Below are positions 34,893-43,740 of a DNA stretch of 64,000 nt, piece after piece. Position numbers and translations under genes: made by a program. The first letter of the stretch is position 1; every line of letters starts with the position of its first letter. Source of the stretch: Bosea sp. AS-1 (GTDB taxonomy: Bacteria; Pseudomonadota; Alphaproteobacteria; Rhizobiales; Beijerinckiaceae); assembly GCF_002220095.1 (NCBI RefSeq), contig NZ_CP022372.1:5024501-5088500 (forward strand). The letters are read 5' to 3'. The notes below the pieces were generated by a model that was given only the letters and a program-made list of their open reading frames with translations, was not told the origin of the DNA and did not search any database.

Positions 34893-35954
34893 ATGACACG
34901 GGGCTCGATCACGATCGGGGATGTCGCGGCGAAGGCCGGCGTGTCGCGCGCGACCGTTTCGCGCGCCTTCACCCGGCCCAACCTCCTGACGCTAGCGGTC
35001 GTCGAGCAGGTCAGGCGGATCGCAGACGAACTGGGCTATGTCCCCAACCGCATCGCGCGAGCCCTCAGCACCGGCCGGTTCGGAACGCTCGCGCTGCTCG
35101 TTCCGGACATCGCCAACCCGTTCTTCCCGCCGCTCATCCGCGCCGCGCAGGCACGGGCCGACGCACTGGGCTATGCGGTATTCCTCGGCGATTCCGACGA
35201 GACCCCCGATCGCGAGGACCGCCTGCTGGCGAAACTGGCGCCGCAGGTCGATGGCTTCGTCGTCGCCTCGCCCCGCCTCGACGAGGAGCGCATCCGCTTC
35301 CACGCGGGCCAGAAGCCGACCGTGCTGATCAACCGCGACATCGCCGATGTTCCGCGCGTGCTCATCGACGTGCGCGGCGGCATCGAGATGGCGATGACGC
35401 ATCTCTTTGCGCTCGGCCATCGCCGCATCGCTTATGTCGGCGGCCCGGCCGCGTCATGGGCAAACCAGCAGCGCGAGCAGGCCGCGATGGCGGCAGCGCA
35501 GCGCTTCGGCATCGAGGAGCTGGCCATCCCCGCCTATCGGCCGACCTACGAGGCCGGCCAGGCGGCGGTCGAGCGCCTGATCGCGGCCGGTGTCAGCGCC
35601 GCCATCGCCTTCGACGACATTGTCGCCCAGGGATTGGTCGCGGGCTTGAGCGCACGCGGCCTCGTCATCCCGCGCGACCTCAGCATCGTCGGCTTCGACG
35701 ACGTGCTGGCCGCCACGACCTATCCGCCATTGACCACGATCGACGCGCACTGCGCCGATGCCGGTGCGGCCGCCGTCGAAATGCTGCTGGAGATCATCGA
35801 GGCCGGTGGAAGGCGCGACGCTTGTCTCACCATCCCGACCCGCCTCGTCGAGCGCGCGAGCACCGGCCCGTTCACGACCGAGGAAGCGACACCCGGGCGA
35901 CCCGCATCCGCCCGGAACAAGCAGAGATCAATCGACCAAAGAGGGAGAACGTGA
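34893..35954 (+). CDS. LacI-family transcriptional regulator
   Basis: A 353-residue repressor. HTH: ITIGDVAAKAGVSRATVSRAF (about 5-25) with hinge helix YVPNRIARALSTGR; the periplasmic-binding-like core follows with ALLVPDIANPFFPPLI and GFDDVLAATTYPPLTTI. The ATG at 34893 gives the normal LacI N-terminus, and the transcript would start at or next to it, so it may be leaderless. Translation is coupled to the next gene (stop and start overlap by one base), so it likely controls the binding-protein gene and itself. Confidence 0.88.
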   Translation: MTRGSITIGDVAAKAGVSRATVSRAFTRPNLLTLAVVEQVRRIADELGYVPNRIARALSTGRFGTLALLVPDIANPFFPPLIRAAQARADALGYAVFLGDSDETPDREDRLLAKLAPQVDGFVVASPRLDEERIRFHAGQKPTVLINRDIADVPRVLIDVRGGIEMAMTHLFALGHRRIAYVGGPAASWANQQREQAAMAAAQRFGIEELAIPAYRPTYEAGQAAVERLIAAGVSAAIAFDDIVAQGLVAGLSARGLVIPRDLSIVGFDDVLAATTYPPLTTIDAHCADAGAAAVEMLLEIIEAGGRRDACLTIPTRLVERASTGPFTTEEATPGRPASARNKQRSIDQRGRT

Positions 35955-37138
35955 TGTCACGATGGTCAATCCTCGCCGCCGCAGCGGCGTTGATCGGGCT
36001 CGGCCCGCTTGCGGCCCAGGCCCAGACGAAACCTGCCCTGCCCAAGCCCAAGGCACCGCTGACGATCAGCGTCATCGACGTCGCCGGCGACCTGCAGATC
36101 AGCCAGCCCGCGATCGAGAAATTCCAGAAGGAACACCCGGATCTCGTCGGGCGCTTCATCTTCACCAAAGCGACGGCGCCGGAGCTCGCCGGCAAGCTCA
36201 AGGCGCAGCAGCAGGCCGGGCGCGTCGACATCGACTTCGTCCTGACCGGCAACGATGCGCTCGCCGCCGGCATGGAGCAGAATCTCTGGCTCGAGATCTT
36301 CCCCAAATATGCCGACCGCTTTCCCGCGCTCGACAAGCTCTACATCCCCGGTGCCTATGCCATGCAGAAGATGGCGCGCGGCCAGGCGATGGTGCTCGAC
36401 TGGTACCCGTCAGGGCCGCTGCTCGAATACGACCCGGCCAAGGTCAAGGACATGCCGAAGACGGCCGAGGAGCTGCTCGCCTGGTGCAAGGCGCATCCCA
36501 ACCGCTTCATGTATGCGCGTCCGGCGAATTCGGGGCCGGGCCGCACCTTCGTGATGGGCCTGCCCTATCTGCTCGGCGACAAGGACCCGCTGGATCCGGT
36601 CAAGGGCTGGGACAAGACCTGGGCCTATCTCAAGGAGATGAACGACTGCATCGAGTACTACCCGTCCGGCACCACCGCGACGATGAAGGAGCTTGGCGAC
36701 GGCTCGCGCGACATCATCGCCACCACCACCGGCTGGGACATCAATCCGCGCTATCTCGGCATCGTGCCGGAGAACTTCAAGGTGGCGACGCTGAAGGGCT
36801 TCCACTGGGTCGGTGATGCCAACTACATGGCGATTCCGAAGGGCGTCACGGGCGAGAAGCTCGACGTCGCGCTGGCGCTGATGGCCTATCTGCTGGAGCC
36901 GGCCCAGCAGGCCTACATGTACGACCATGGCTACATGTATCCCGGCCCCTCGATCCATGGCGTGACCGTCGAGATGGCGCCCAAGGAGAGCCAGGAAACG
37001 ATCGCCAAGTTCGGCCGGCCGGAATATGCCGATATGATCGCCAACAACCCGACCGAACCGCCGCTCGACGCCAAACCGCTGGTGACGATGTTCGAGAAAT
37101 GGGACCGCGAGATCGCCGGCAACAAGGCAAGGCAGTGA
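35954..37138 (+). CDS. ABC transporter binding protein (family 1)
   Basis: A 394-residue periplasmic protein with signal peptide (LAAAAALIGLGPLAAQAQ) and TISVIDVAGDLQISQPAIEKFQKEHPDLVGR, then KLKAQQQAGRVDIDFVLTGND. Family 1/polyamine-type receptors bind sugars, polyamines or iron; the ligand is not evident. It has no permease genes of its own but faces the operon at 37188-41289, whose permeases it may share. GGGAGA lies before ATG 35954. Confidence 0.83.
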   Translation: MSRWSILAAAAALIGLGPLAAQAQTKPALPKPKAPLTISVIDVAGDLQISQPAIEKFQKEHPDLVGRFIFTKATAPELAGKLKAQQQAGRVDIDFVLTGNDALAAGMEQNLWLEIFPKYADRFPALDKLYIPGAYAMQKMARGQAMVLDWYPSGPLLEYDPAKVKDMPKTAEELLAWCKAHPNRFMYARPANSGPGRTFVMGLPYLLGDKDPLDPVKGWDKTWAYLKEMNDCIEYYPSGTTATMKELGDGSRDIIATTTGWDINPRYLGIVPENFKVATLKGFHWVGDANYMAIPKGVTGEKLDVALALMAYLLEPAQQAYMYDHGYMYPGPSIHGVTVEMAPKESQETIAKFGRPEYADMIANNPTEPPLDAKPLVTMFEKWDREIAGNKARQ

Positions 37139-37187
37139 AGGCTGCCGGCGGTGCGACGCAAGCCGCATCGCCGGATCTCGCTCGCGC

Positions 37188-38000
37188 TCAGGCGCCGACC
37201 TTGGCGAGCACGTCGGCGCGCAGGAAGCGCTCGATGAACAGCATGAACAACACCGAGGGTACGAGCAGGATCAGCGCCGTGATCGAGGCGACCTGGTAAT
37301 TGCCACCCATCGCCGCGTTGTAGAGCAGCAGCGGTAGCGTCGTGACCTGCGGCACGCCGACGAAGAAGGTGCCGGTGAACTCGTCGAGCGACTCCAGGAA
37401 GACGAAGATGCCGCTGGCGATGATGCCGGGAGCGGCTAGGGGCAGCGTCACCGAGAAGAAGGTCTTGAGCGGCGAGGCGCCGATGTTGCGGGCCGCGAGC
37501 TCCAGATCCCGGTCGACGGCGCCGAAGGCCGCCGCGGCGATCCAGACCGAATAGACCAGACCATGCGCAGCGTGGACGAGCACGACCGCGAAGACCGTGC
37601 CGTTGATGCCGAGCTGGTAAAAGATGCGCGCGACGTTGATGTAGATCGCGACCGAGGGAAAAGCCTGCGGCAGCAGGAACAGGATCATGAAGAAGGCGCG
37701 CGCCGGCAGCTTCAGCCGCGCCAGCGCATAGCCGGCAGGGATCGAAAGCGCGAGCGCAACGACGACGGTCAGCACCGCGATCCAGACCGAGGTGCCGAGC
37801 GAGGCCATGGCGTCGCCGGTTGGCCGGAAAACCTGCTCCCAATAGCGCGTGCCGTAGGTCACAGGCAGCTTGTAGGGCGTGTACCAGCGCTCGGCGACGG
37901 ACCAGAGCGCCAGATTGGCGAGCGGGCCGATCAGCACGAAGGCGAAGGCGGCGAGCAGGAAGGCGGCGAGCGTCGCCCGCGCGGTGGAAGCGAGGCGCAT
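37188..38000 (-). CDS. ABC permease (PotC/UgpE-like)
   Basis: A 270-residue inner-membrane protein with about six transmembrane segments and the EAA-loop DLELAARNIGASPLKTFFSVTLPLA. It is coupled to the preceding permease by an ATGA overlap and is the last gene of a leftward four-gene ABC operon. ATG 38000 (MRLASTARATLAAF) fits that overlap. Confidence 0.88.
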   Translation of the reverse strand: MRLASTARATLAAFLLAAFAFVLIGPLANLALWSVAERWYTPYKLPVTYGTRYWEQVFRPTGDAMASLGTSVWIAVLTVVVALALSIPAGYALARLKLPARAFFMILFLLPQAFPSVAIYINVARIFYQLGINGTVFAVVLVHAAHGLVYSVWIAAAAFGAVDRDLELAARNIGASPLKTFFSVTLPLAAPGIIASGIFVFLESLDEFTGTFFVGVPQVTTLPLLLYNAAMGGNYQVASITALILLVPSVLFMLFIERFLRADVLAKVGA

Positions 38001-38836
38001 CACGGCGCACCCTCCTTCGCCATGCCGCGCTTGAGATAGATGATCGCTGCGCCGGCGGAGATCAGATAGGTGATGACGCCGAGCGCATTGGCCGTGGAGT
38101 AGTCGCCATAGGCATTGATGCGGAAGGCCATGTCGACGGTCAGCATGGTCGGCTGCGAGCCCGCCACCATCATCGGCACCGACAGCACCGAGAGCATCGT
38201 CACGAAGGAGAGGACGAGCGCGACGAGCAGCGTCGGCATCACCTGCGGCAAGGCGAGCTCGATCAGCACGCGGATGCGGGAGGCACCGAGATTGCGTCCG
38301 GCTTCGAGCGTCGCACGGTCGATGGCGGCGAGCGCGCCGGCGAGGAGCAACGCGACGAAGGGCGTCTGCTTCCAGACGAAGGTGGCGATGATGCCGCGCC
38401 AGTCGAGGAAGCTCACCGCCTGCAGCGGCTCCATCAGGCCGAGCGAGACGAAGGTGTTGTTCATCAGCCCGTTCTTGGCGAGGAAAGTGCGCATGCACTG
38501 CGCCGCGACGATGAAGGGGATGAAGAGCGGCCAGCGATAGAGCGCCTTCAGCGTGCCGACGATGTACGGATTCTCGCCGAGCGTCAGGGTGCCGGCGATG
38601 ACGATTGCGGCGAGCCCGGTGAAGAAGCAGGAGGCGAGCACGATGACGATGGTGAAGACGACGTCGCCGGAATAGAGCTCCCAGGCCTTGCCGAAGGACT
38701 GCAGCGAGAAGCCGCCATCTGGCCCGGTGAAGGCCGAGATCAGCGAGAAGCTGAGCGGATAGACGAACAGCGCCGCTACGAGTGCGAGACCGGGCGCGAT
38801 CAGCAGCAAGGCGAGCTGGCGTTGAGAAAGGCTCAT
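38000..38836 (-). CDS. ABC permease (PotB/UgpA-like)
   Basis: A 278-residue inner-membrane protein: first helix LALLLIAPGLALVAALFVYPL, EAA loop ATLEAGRNLGASRIRVLIELALPQ. Partner of the next permease. ATG 38836 (MSLSQRQLA) is preferred over an ATG seven codons upstream. The 190 bases before it are occupied by an intergenic palindromic repeat. Confidence 0.88.
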   Translation of the reverse strand: MSLSQRQLALLLIAPGLALVAALFVYPLSFSLISAFTGPDGGFSLQSFGKAWELYSGDVVFTIVIVLASCFFTGLAAIVIAGTLTLGENPYIVGTLKALYRWPLFIPFIVAAQCMRTFLAKNGLMNNTFVSLGLMEPLQAVSFLDWRGIIATFVWKQTPFVALLLAGALAAIDRATLEAGRNLGASRIRVLIELALPQVMPTLLVALVLSFVTMLSVLSVPMMVAGSQPTMLTVDMAFRINAYGDYSTANALGVITYLISAGAAIIYLKRGMAKEGAP

Positions 38837-38887
38837 GGCGAGCGGCGCTTTCGGCAACGAAGGGGGGGCAGGAATCCAAAAGCGCGA

Positions 38888-38992
38888 CGGTCATCCCGGA
38901 CAAGCGGCGTCAACCGCGCCGATCCGGGATCCGTGCCTGAACCGTTCCGGCAGGGATCCCGGGTCTACGCTTCGCTCCGCCCGGGATGACCG
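38888..38992. repeat. Intergenic palindromic repeat element
   Basis: Outer arms CGGTCATCCCGG (38888-38899) and CCGGGATGACCG (38981-38992) are perfect inverted repeats; inner arms GATCCGGGATCC and GGATCCCGGGTC match at 11 of 12. The element contains ACGCTTCGCTCC and GATCCGTGCCTG, wording I associate with dispersed intergenic repeats of Hyphomicrobiales. It sits inside an operon between the binding-protein and permease genes and would form a long hairpin in the mRNA. Confidence 0.65.
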
Positions 38993-39027
38993 TGTCTGTT
39001 CCACATGTCATCCCGCGCGGAAAAGGC

Positions 39028-40158
39028 TCAGTTCGCGACCTTCTTCTCGTAACCCTCGAGGATGTCGTTGAAGTAGGGCGCGATCGGGAAGGGCTTGGCA
39101 TTCTTGGACAGGTCGGCCGGGGTGATGTCGGTGAAGAGCTTGTCCCAGGCGGCCTTGTCGAGCTTGCCTTCGAGGTTCTTGGCGTCGATGCCCGGATACC
39201 AGTTGAACTTCTTGACGATGCCGTCGGCCTGGACCTGCGGCGAGGTGGCGAGCGCGATGAACTCCTCAGCCAGCTTCTTCTGCGCCGACTTCTCCGGCAC
39301 AGAATAGTACATGGGCTGGCCGGGCATGCCGGGCGCGGCGAGCTTGAGCTTCATGTTCGGTGGCAGCTTGCCGTCAGCCTGCCAGGAATAGAACATGTCG
39401 ACCCAGACCGGCCCCATCGCGATCTCGCCGCGGTTGAGCATGTCGAGCGTGCCGGCATTGCCGGGGGTGATGACGACGTTCTTGTTGAAGTCCTTGAGCT
39501 CGGCGAAGGCGGCATCCCATTTGGCCTTCTCGGCTGCGTCATAGGGGCCCTGGATCAGCTTGTCGGCATCGCCGCCAAAGGCATAGACCCAGCCGGCGAC
39601 GAAGGCGACGCCGGACATGCCGCCCTTGATGCCGTTATAGCCGAACTGCTTCGGGTTCTTCTTCACCCACTCCTTCAGCTCGGTGAAGTTGGCGGGCGGG
39701 TTCTTCAGCATGTCGGCGTTGTAGGCGAGCGCCGTCTGCGACTGGAACATCGGCATCACGTAGCCGGAGACGTCAGAGCCGAGCGAGTTCTTGGCGGTCT
39801 CGCTGGAGACGAGCTTCGAGGTATCGACATTGCCCGTGTACTTGGCGAGCAGGCCTTCCTTGACCATCTGGCCGGCGGCCTTCTGGTGGATGACGACCAC
39901 GTCGAAATCGGTGGCGGCGGCGCCTTTCTGGGCGTCGAGCTTCTCGTAGATCTTCTGCGAGCCGGAATCGCCCGGACCGGTCCCGACCGAGACGACCTTC
40001 ACGCCGGGGTGGGCCTTCTCGAACATCGGGGCGAGGTAGTCCTTCACGTAGTCGACCATGTTCTGGTCGCCGGCGGAGGCGACGTTCAAGGTCTGCGCCG
40101 ATAGTGGCGATGCCACGATCAGCGCGGCGAGCGAGCAGGCAAGCGTGAGGATGCGCAT
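39028..40158 (-). CDS. ABC transporter binding protein (polyamine/iron type)
   Basis: A 376-residue periplasmic protein with signal peptide (LTLACSLAALIVASPLSAQ) and TLNVASAGDQNMVDYVKDYLAP, GDSGSQKIYEKLDAQK, DFDVVVIHQKAAGQM. It belongs to family-1 receptors; ligand unknown. It is the second gene of the four-gene ABC operon (ATPase, receptor, two permeases) and a second, different receptor lies opposite at 35954-37138. Confidence 0.85.
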   Translation of the reverse strand: MRILTLACSLAALIVASPLSAQTLNVASAGDQNMVDYVKDYLAPMFEKAHPGVKVVSVGTGPGDSGSQKIYEKLDAQKGAAATDFDVVVIHQKAAGQMVKEGLLAKYTGNVDTSKLVSSETAKNSLGSDVSGYVMPMFQSQTALAYNADMLKNPPANFTELKEWVKKNPKQFGYNGIKGGMSGVAFVAGWVYAFGGDADKLIQGPYDAAEKAKWDAAFAELKDFNKNVVITPGNAGTLDMLNRGEIAMGPVWVDMFYSWQADGKLPPNMKLKLAAPGMPGQPMYYSVPEKSAQKKLAEEFIALATSPQVQADGIVKKFNWYPGIDAKNLEGKLDKAAWDKLFTDITPADLSKNAKPFPIAPYFNDILEGYEKKVAN

Positions 40159-40173
40159 GTGTCTGACTCCCTG

Positions 40174-41289
40174 TCAGGCGGCGATCCCGGCCTCGGTCGC
40201 CGGGAAGATGTGAAGGCGCTGCAACGGAATGCGCAGTCCGACCTTCGTTCCGAGTTCGTGACGGCCGACATCGTCGACCGTGATCTGGCGGCCGGCGGCC
40301 TCGACCTTGTAGCGATAGATGCCACCGGGATAGGCGCGCGCGGCAATCGTGCCGGGGACGAGAAGGTCGCCACCCGAGCCCGGTGCATCGAGCGCGCCAA
40401 GGCTGGCGACGTCGTCGCGGAAATAGGCGAGCACCTCGCCGGCCGGCAGCGCGGCGGCCGCCTCGGCCGCGAGCGTCGCACGAGCCCCGCCCGCGGCGAC
40501 GGAGGCCTGCGCTCCACCGCGCTCGATGCTGAGCGGCAGAACATTCTCCGCGCCCATGAAATTGGCGACGAAAGCACTGGCCGGACGGTCATAGACCTCT
40601 TCGGGCGTACCGACCTGGGCGATCCGGCCCGCCTGCATGATGACCAGCCGGTCGGCCATGGTCATGGCCTCCTCGCGGTCATGGGTGACGTGGACGGCGG
40701 TCAGCCCGAGTCGTTGCTGGATGGCGCGGATCTCATGGCGCATGGTCATGCGGATCTTGGCGTCGAGGTTCGACAAAGGTTCGTCGAGCAGAAGGATGCC
40801 GGGGTCGATGGCGAGCGCGCGACCGAGCGCGACGCGCTGGCGCTGGCCGCCGGACAGCGCCGTGACCTTGCGGTCCTCGTAGCCGGCAAGACCGAGGAAG
40901 CTCAGCATCTCGCCGACCTTGGCAGCGATCTCGGCCTTGGACTTGCCACGCAGCTTGAGGCCGTAGCCGATGTTCTGCAGCACGGTCATATGCGGCCAGA
41001 GCGCATAGGACTGGAAGACCATCGCCATGCCGCGCTTTTCCGGCGGCAGCCCGGCGACATCTCGGCCACCGACGACAATAGAACCGGACTCGACCGGGAC
41101 GAAACCGGAGAGCGAACGGAGCAGCGTGGTCTTGCCGCAGCCGGAGGAGCCGAGCAGCGCCGTGAAGCTGCCGGGCGCAAAATCCAGGTCGATGCCGTGC
41201 AGCACCCGTGTGCCGCCATAGGCGACCTTGAGGCCACGCACGGCGATGGCAGCACCGCTGCCCGCTCTGGCTTGCGTTTCCGGCTGCAA
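40174..41289 (-). CDS. ABC ATPase (PotA/UgpC-like, with TOBE domain)
   Basis: A 371-residue protein: Walker A LGSSGCGKTT, Q-loop MVFQSYALWPHMT, signature LSGGQRQR, Walker B LLLDEPLSNLDAKIR, switch VTHDREEAM. A C-terminal TOBE/OB-like domain (about 240-360) is regulatory in this subclass. First gene of the leftward operon; a 36-base palindrome lies just upstream of its start. Confidence 0.9.
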   Translation of the reverse strand: MQPETQARAGSGAAIAVRGLKVAYGGTRVLHGIDLDFAPGSFTALLGSSGCGKTTLLRSLSGFVPVESGSIVVGGRDVAGLPPEKRGMAMVFQSYALWPHMTVLQNIGYGLKLRGKSKAEIAAKVGEMLSFLGLAGYEDRKVTALSGGQRQRVALGRALAIDPGILLLDEPLSNLDAKIRMTMRHEIRAIQQRLGLTAVHVTHDREEAMTMADRLVIMQAGRIAQVGTPEEVYDRPASAFVANFMGAENVLPLSIERGGAQASVAAGGARATLAAEAAAALPAGEVLAYFRDDVASLGALDAPGSGGDLLVPGTIAARAYPGGIYRYKVEAAGRQITVDDVGRHELGTKVGLRIPLQRLHIFPATEAGIAA

Positions 41290-41315
41290 GGCCTACTCCC
41301 CACCTTTGCTTTTGT

Positions 41316-41351
41316 TGCCAGGTAATGGAATTTTTCTTCCATTACCTGGCA
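41316..41351. promoter_or_regulatory. Perfect 36-bp inverted repeat, probable operator
   Basis: Arms TGCCAGGTAATGGAA (41316-41330) and TTCCATTACCTGGCA (41337-41351) are exact complements around TTTTTC. It lies 27 bases upstream of the ATPase start and 60 bases upstream of the divergent phosphodiesterase gene. The length, perfection and place suggest the binding site of a dimeric repressor acting on one or both; no regulator of matching type is beside it. Confidence 0.6.
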
Positions 41352-41410
41352 TGATTGAAATAAACATTACGTACGGGGCGCAGTCTATGCAAGAGCTTTG
41401 TGAAACTCAG

Positions 41411-41926
41411 ATGACAACGCGGATCCATTCTCTCTGGCTGATGGCATCGTCCACCGACGAGGCGATGCTGACGGATCTCGTCGACGAATTGTCGGGGCGC
41501 TTCCGCACCCCGCGCTTCGCCCCCCACCTGACATTGCAAGGTGACACGACGATGCCGCTGGCCGCCCTGGAGCACGCGGTTGCCGCGGCTGCGGAAACGG
41601 TCACGGCCTTTGCGGAACCCGTCACTCTGGTCGAAGGCAGCGACGCCTTCTTCCGTTCCTTCTATGCCCGCTTTGCCGTCTCACCGCCGCTGACTGCACT
41701 CAAGCGCGCGCTCGATCCCGAGGCGCTCGGCAGCTTCATGCCGCATGTCTCGTTGCTCTACGGCCCCGTCGAGCCGACGGCCAAGACGGCGGCCATCGCC
41801 GAAGTGAATGCACGGCTCGCCGGCCGCAGCATCCACTTCGATCGGATCGGCATCGTGACCTCTGGACAGGATATCCCGATCGCGGAATGGCGGGTCGTCG
41901 CCAGCGTGCCCCTGCAGGCGGCCTGA
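41411..41926 (+). CDS. 2H phosphoesterase, cyclic phosphodiesterase-like
   Basis: A 171-residue protein with the two 2H motifs, PHLTLQGD (about residue 36) and PHVSLLYG (about 115), whose His and Ser/Thr residues form the active site. The overall pattern (LVDELSGRFRTPRFAPHLTL, LAGRSIHFDRIGIV) resembles the plant/bacterial cyclic phosphodiesterase group that opens 2',3'-cyclic nucleotides or ADP-ribose cyclic phosphate. Start ATG 41411 (MTTRIHSLWLM) is preferred over ATG 41351, which lies inside the palindrome. Confidence 0.78.
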   Translation: MTTRIHSLWLMASSTDEAMLTDLVDELSGRFRTPRFAPHLTLQGDTTMPLAALEHAVAAAAETVTAFAEPVTLVEGSDAFFRSFYARFAVSPPLTALKRALDPEALGSFMPHVSLLYGPVEPTAKTAAIAEVNARLAGRSIHFDRIGIVTSGQDIPIAEWRVVASVPLQAA

Positions 41927-41940
41927 CGCAGCCCGCGGCG

Positions 41941-43740
41941 CTACTCGCCGGTCAGCTCGCGGTTGCGGCGGCTGACCTCCTCGCTGTAGCGCTTGATCGC
42001 ATGCGCCTCGCTGAGGATGCCAACGAGGCGGCGGCTCTCGCGGTCGGCGACCACCGGCAATGCCTCGCTCTCCGCCTCATCGAAGAGCTTGAGCGTGTCG
42101 CGCACCGACATGTTCGCCAGCAGCATCTTGTCCGGATTGCGCAGGAGATGGCGCACCGTGCGCGGCGCCGGCTCGGCGACGGCCTCCTCGTCGAGGGCCG
42201 GGTCCGGCTCATAGAGCGCACCCGGCGGCACCATGCCGGCATAGGCCTCGTTCGGGCCGACGGCGACGAGGTAGTTGGTCGAGCCCGGTGGGTATTTCAG
42301 CCGCGCCTCGGCGATCGGGGCGTCCGCCTCGATCTTCGGCACCTCGAGGCGCATCATGCTGCCCGCGGTGAGGTCACGGATCCAGCCGACGTCATAGGCG
42401 CCGCGGATGCTCTCGCCGCGCAGATGGAAGCGCCAGGTCGCGAAGGAGAAGCCGAAGAGCCGGCGGGTCACCAGCGAGGCGGCGCCGGCCGCCCCCATCA
42501 CTGCCAAGGTGAGCTTCAGGTCGCCGGTCATCTCGAGCGCGAGCAGCGCCATCGTCATCGGGCCGCCGACGATCGAGACGGCGAGCGAGCTCATGCCGAC
42601 CAGCGCGAACAGTGTCTCGTGGCCGATGAGATTGGGGAAGAAGGGGGTCAGCAGGCCGATGAAGAGCCGCCCGGTCACGACGCCGAGCAGCAGCGAAGCG
42701 AAGAACAGGCCGCCGCGGAAGCCCGAGCCGATCGAGACCGAAGAGGCGAGCGCCTTGGCGACCAGCACCAGCGTCAGCAGGCCGAGACTGGTCTCCATGC
42801 CGAGGTAGAGATTGATGGCGCCATGCCCGGCCGAGAAGACGGCAGGAATCCAGATGGCGAGCCCGCCGACGACGAGACCGCCGAAAGCCGGGCGCAGATA
42901 GGTCGGGATGCGCGAGCGCCGGAAGCCCGCCTCGACGAAGGCGGCTGCGCGCATCACCACGATGCCGACGAGGCCGCAGGCGGAACCGAGGAGCACGACC
43001 AGTGGCAGATCGGAGATCGTGATCGACCCGATCGCCGGCACCTCGACCGACAACAATGCCGGGGAGAGGATGTCGTGGGTGACGGTCGCCATGAAGGTCG
43101 CGGCCATGACCGGCACGAAGACAGCGATCGAATAGCTGCCGAGGATGAGCTCGAAGGCGTAGAAGGCGCCGGTCAGCGGCGCGTCGAAGGCGGCTCCGAT
43201 CGCGCCGCCGGCCGCGCAGCCGACGATGAGCCGCATATCCGCCCGGCGCAGGCGCAGGCGCCGGCCGATATGGGAGGCGAAGCCGCTGGCAGCCTGCGTG
43301 TAGCCGGCTTCGAGGCCGACCGAGGCGCCGAAGCCGCTCGAGCCGATGGTCTGCAACGCCACGATAATGCTGTCGCGCATCGACATGCGCCCGCCATGCA
43401 GGGCGTTGGCCTCGATCGGATCGACCGGCTGGCTGCGCCGACGGAAGAAGAACCAGGAGGCGAAACCGACCACGAGGCCGCCCGCTACCGGCCCCGCAAC
43501 GGCGCGCCAGGACGGGATGTCGGTCACGACCGACAGGCGCTGGCCGCTGGCGATGCCGAAGACCAGCTCATGCATGAGCTGCGTCGCCATCGACATGGCG
43601 ACGACGACGAGGCCGGCCAGGATGCCGATCAGCGAGGCGAGGACGACGATGCCGATCTCGCTGGAGCGGATCAGCGCGCGCAGGCCCTGCTGCGGATCCG
43701 CAGGCGAGGCGTCGGGAGCGGGGGCTTTGACGGTGATCAA
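41941..43740 (-). CDS. ClC-family chloride channel/transporter with CBS domains
   Basis: A 599-residue membrane protein with about 10-12 transmembrane segments (30-430) and a C-terminal CBS pair (about 450-590; MLLANMSVRDTLKLFDEAESEALPVV). ClC features: FGASVGLEAGYTQ, where the gating Glu is retained but the following GP of canonical GREGP is AGY, GGAIGAAFDAPLTGAFYAFE, and IGSGFRGGLFFASLLLG, where the usual Pro of GxFxP is missing. It moves chloride or another anion across the inner membrane; the altered filter makes the selectivity uncertain. Confidence 0.85.
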   Translation of the reverse strand: MITVKAPAPDASPADPQQGLRALIRSSEIGIVVLASLIGILAGLVVVAMSMATQLMHELVFGIASGQRLSVVTDIPSWRAVAGPVAGGLVVGFASWFFFRRRSQPVDPIEANALHGGRMSMRDSIIVALQTIGSSGFGASVGLEAGYTQAASGFASHIGRRLRLRRADMRLIVGCAAGGAIGAAFDAPLTGAFYAFELILGSYSIAVFVPVMAATFMATVTHDILSPALLSVEVPAIGSITISDLPLVVLLGSACGLVGIVVMRAAAFVEAGFRRSRIPTYLRPAFGGLVVGGLAIWIPAVFSAGHGAINLYLGMETSLGLLTLVLVAKALASSVSIGSGFRGGLFFASLLLGVVTGRLFIGLLTPFFPNLIGHETLFALVGMSSLAVSIVGGPMTMALLALEMTGDLKLTLAVMGAAGAASLVTRRLFGFSFATWRFHLRGESIRGAYDVGWIRDLTAGSMMRLEVPKIEADAPIAEARLKYPPGSTNYLVAVGPNEAYAGMVPPGALYEPDPALDEEAVAEPAPRTVRHLLRNPDKMLLANMSVRDTLKLFDEAESEALPVVADRESRRLVGILSEAHAIKRYSEEVSRRNRELTGE

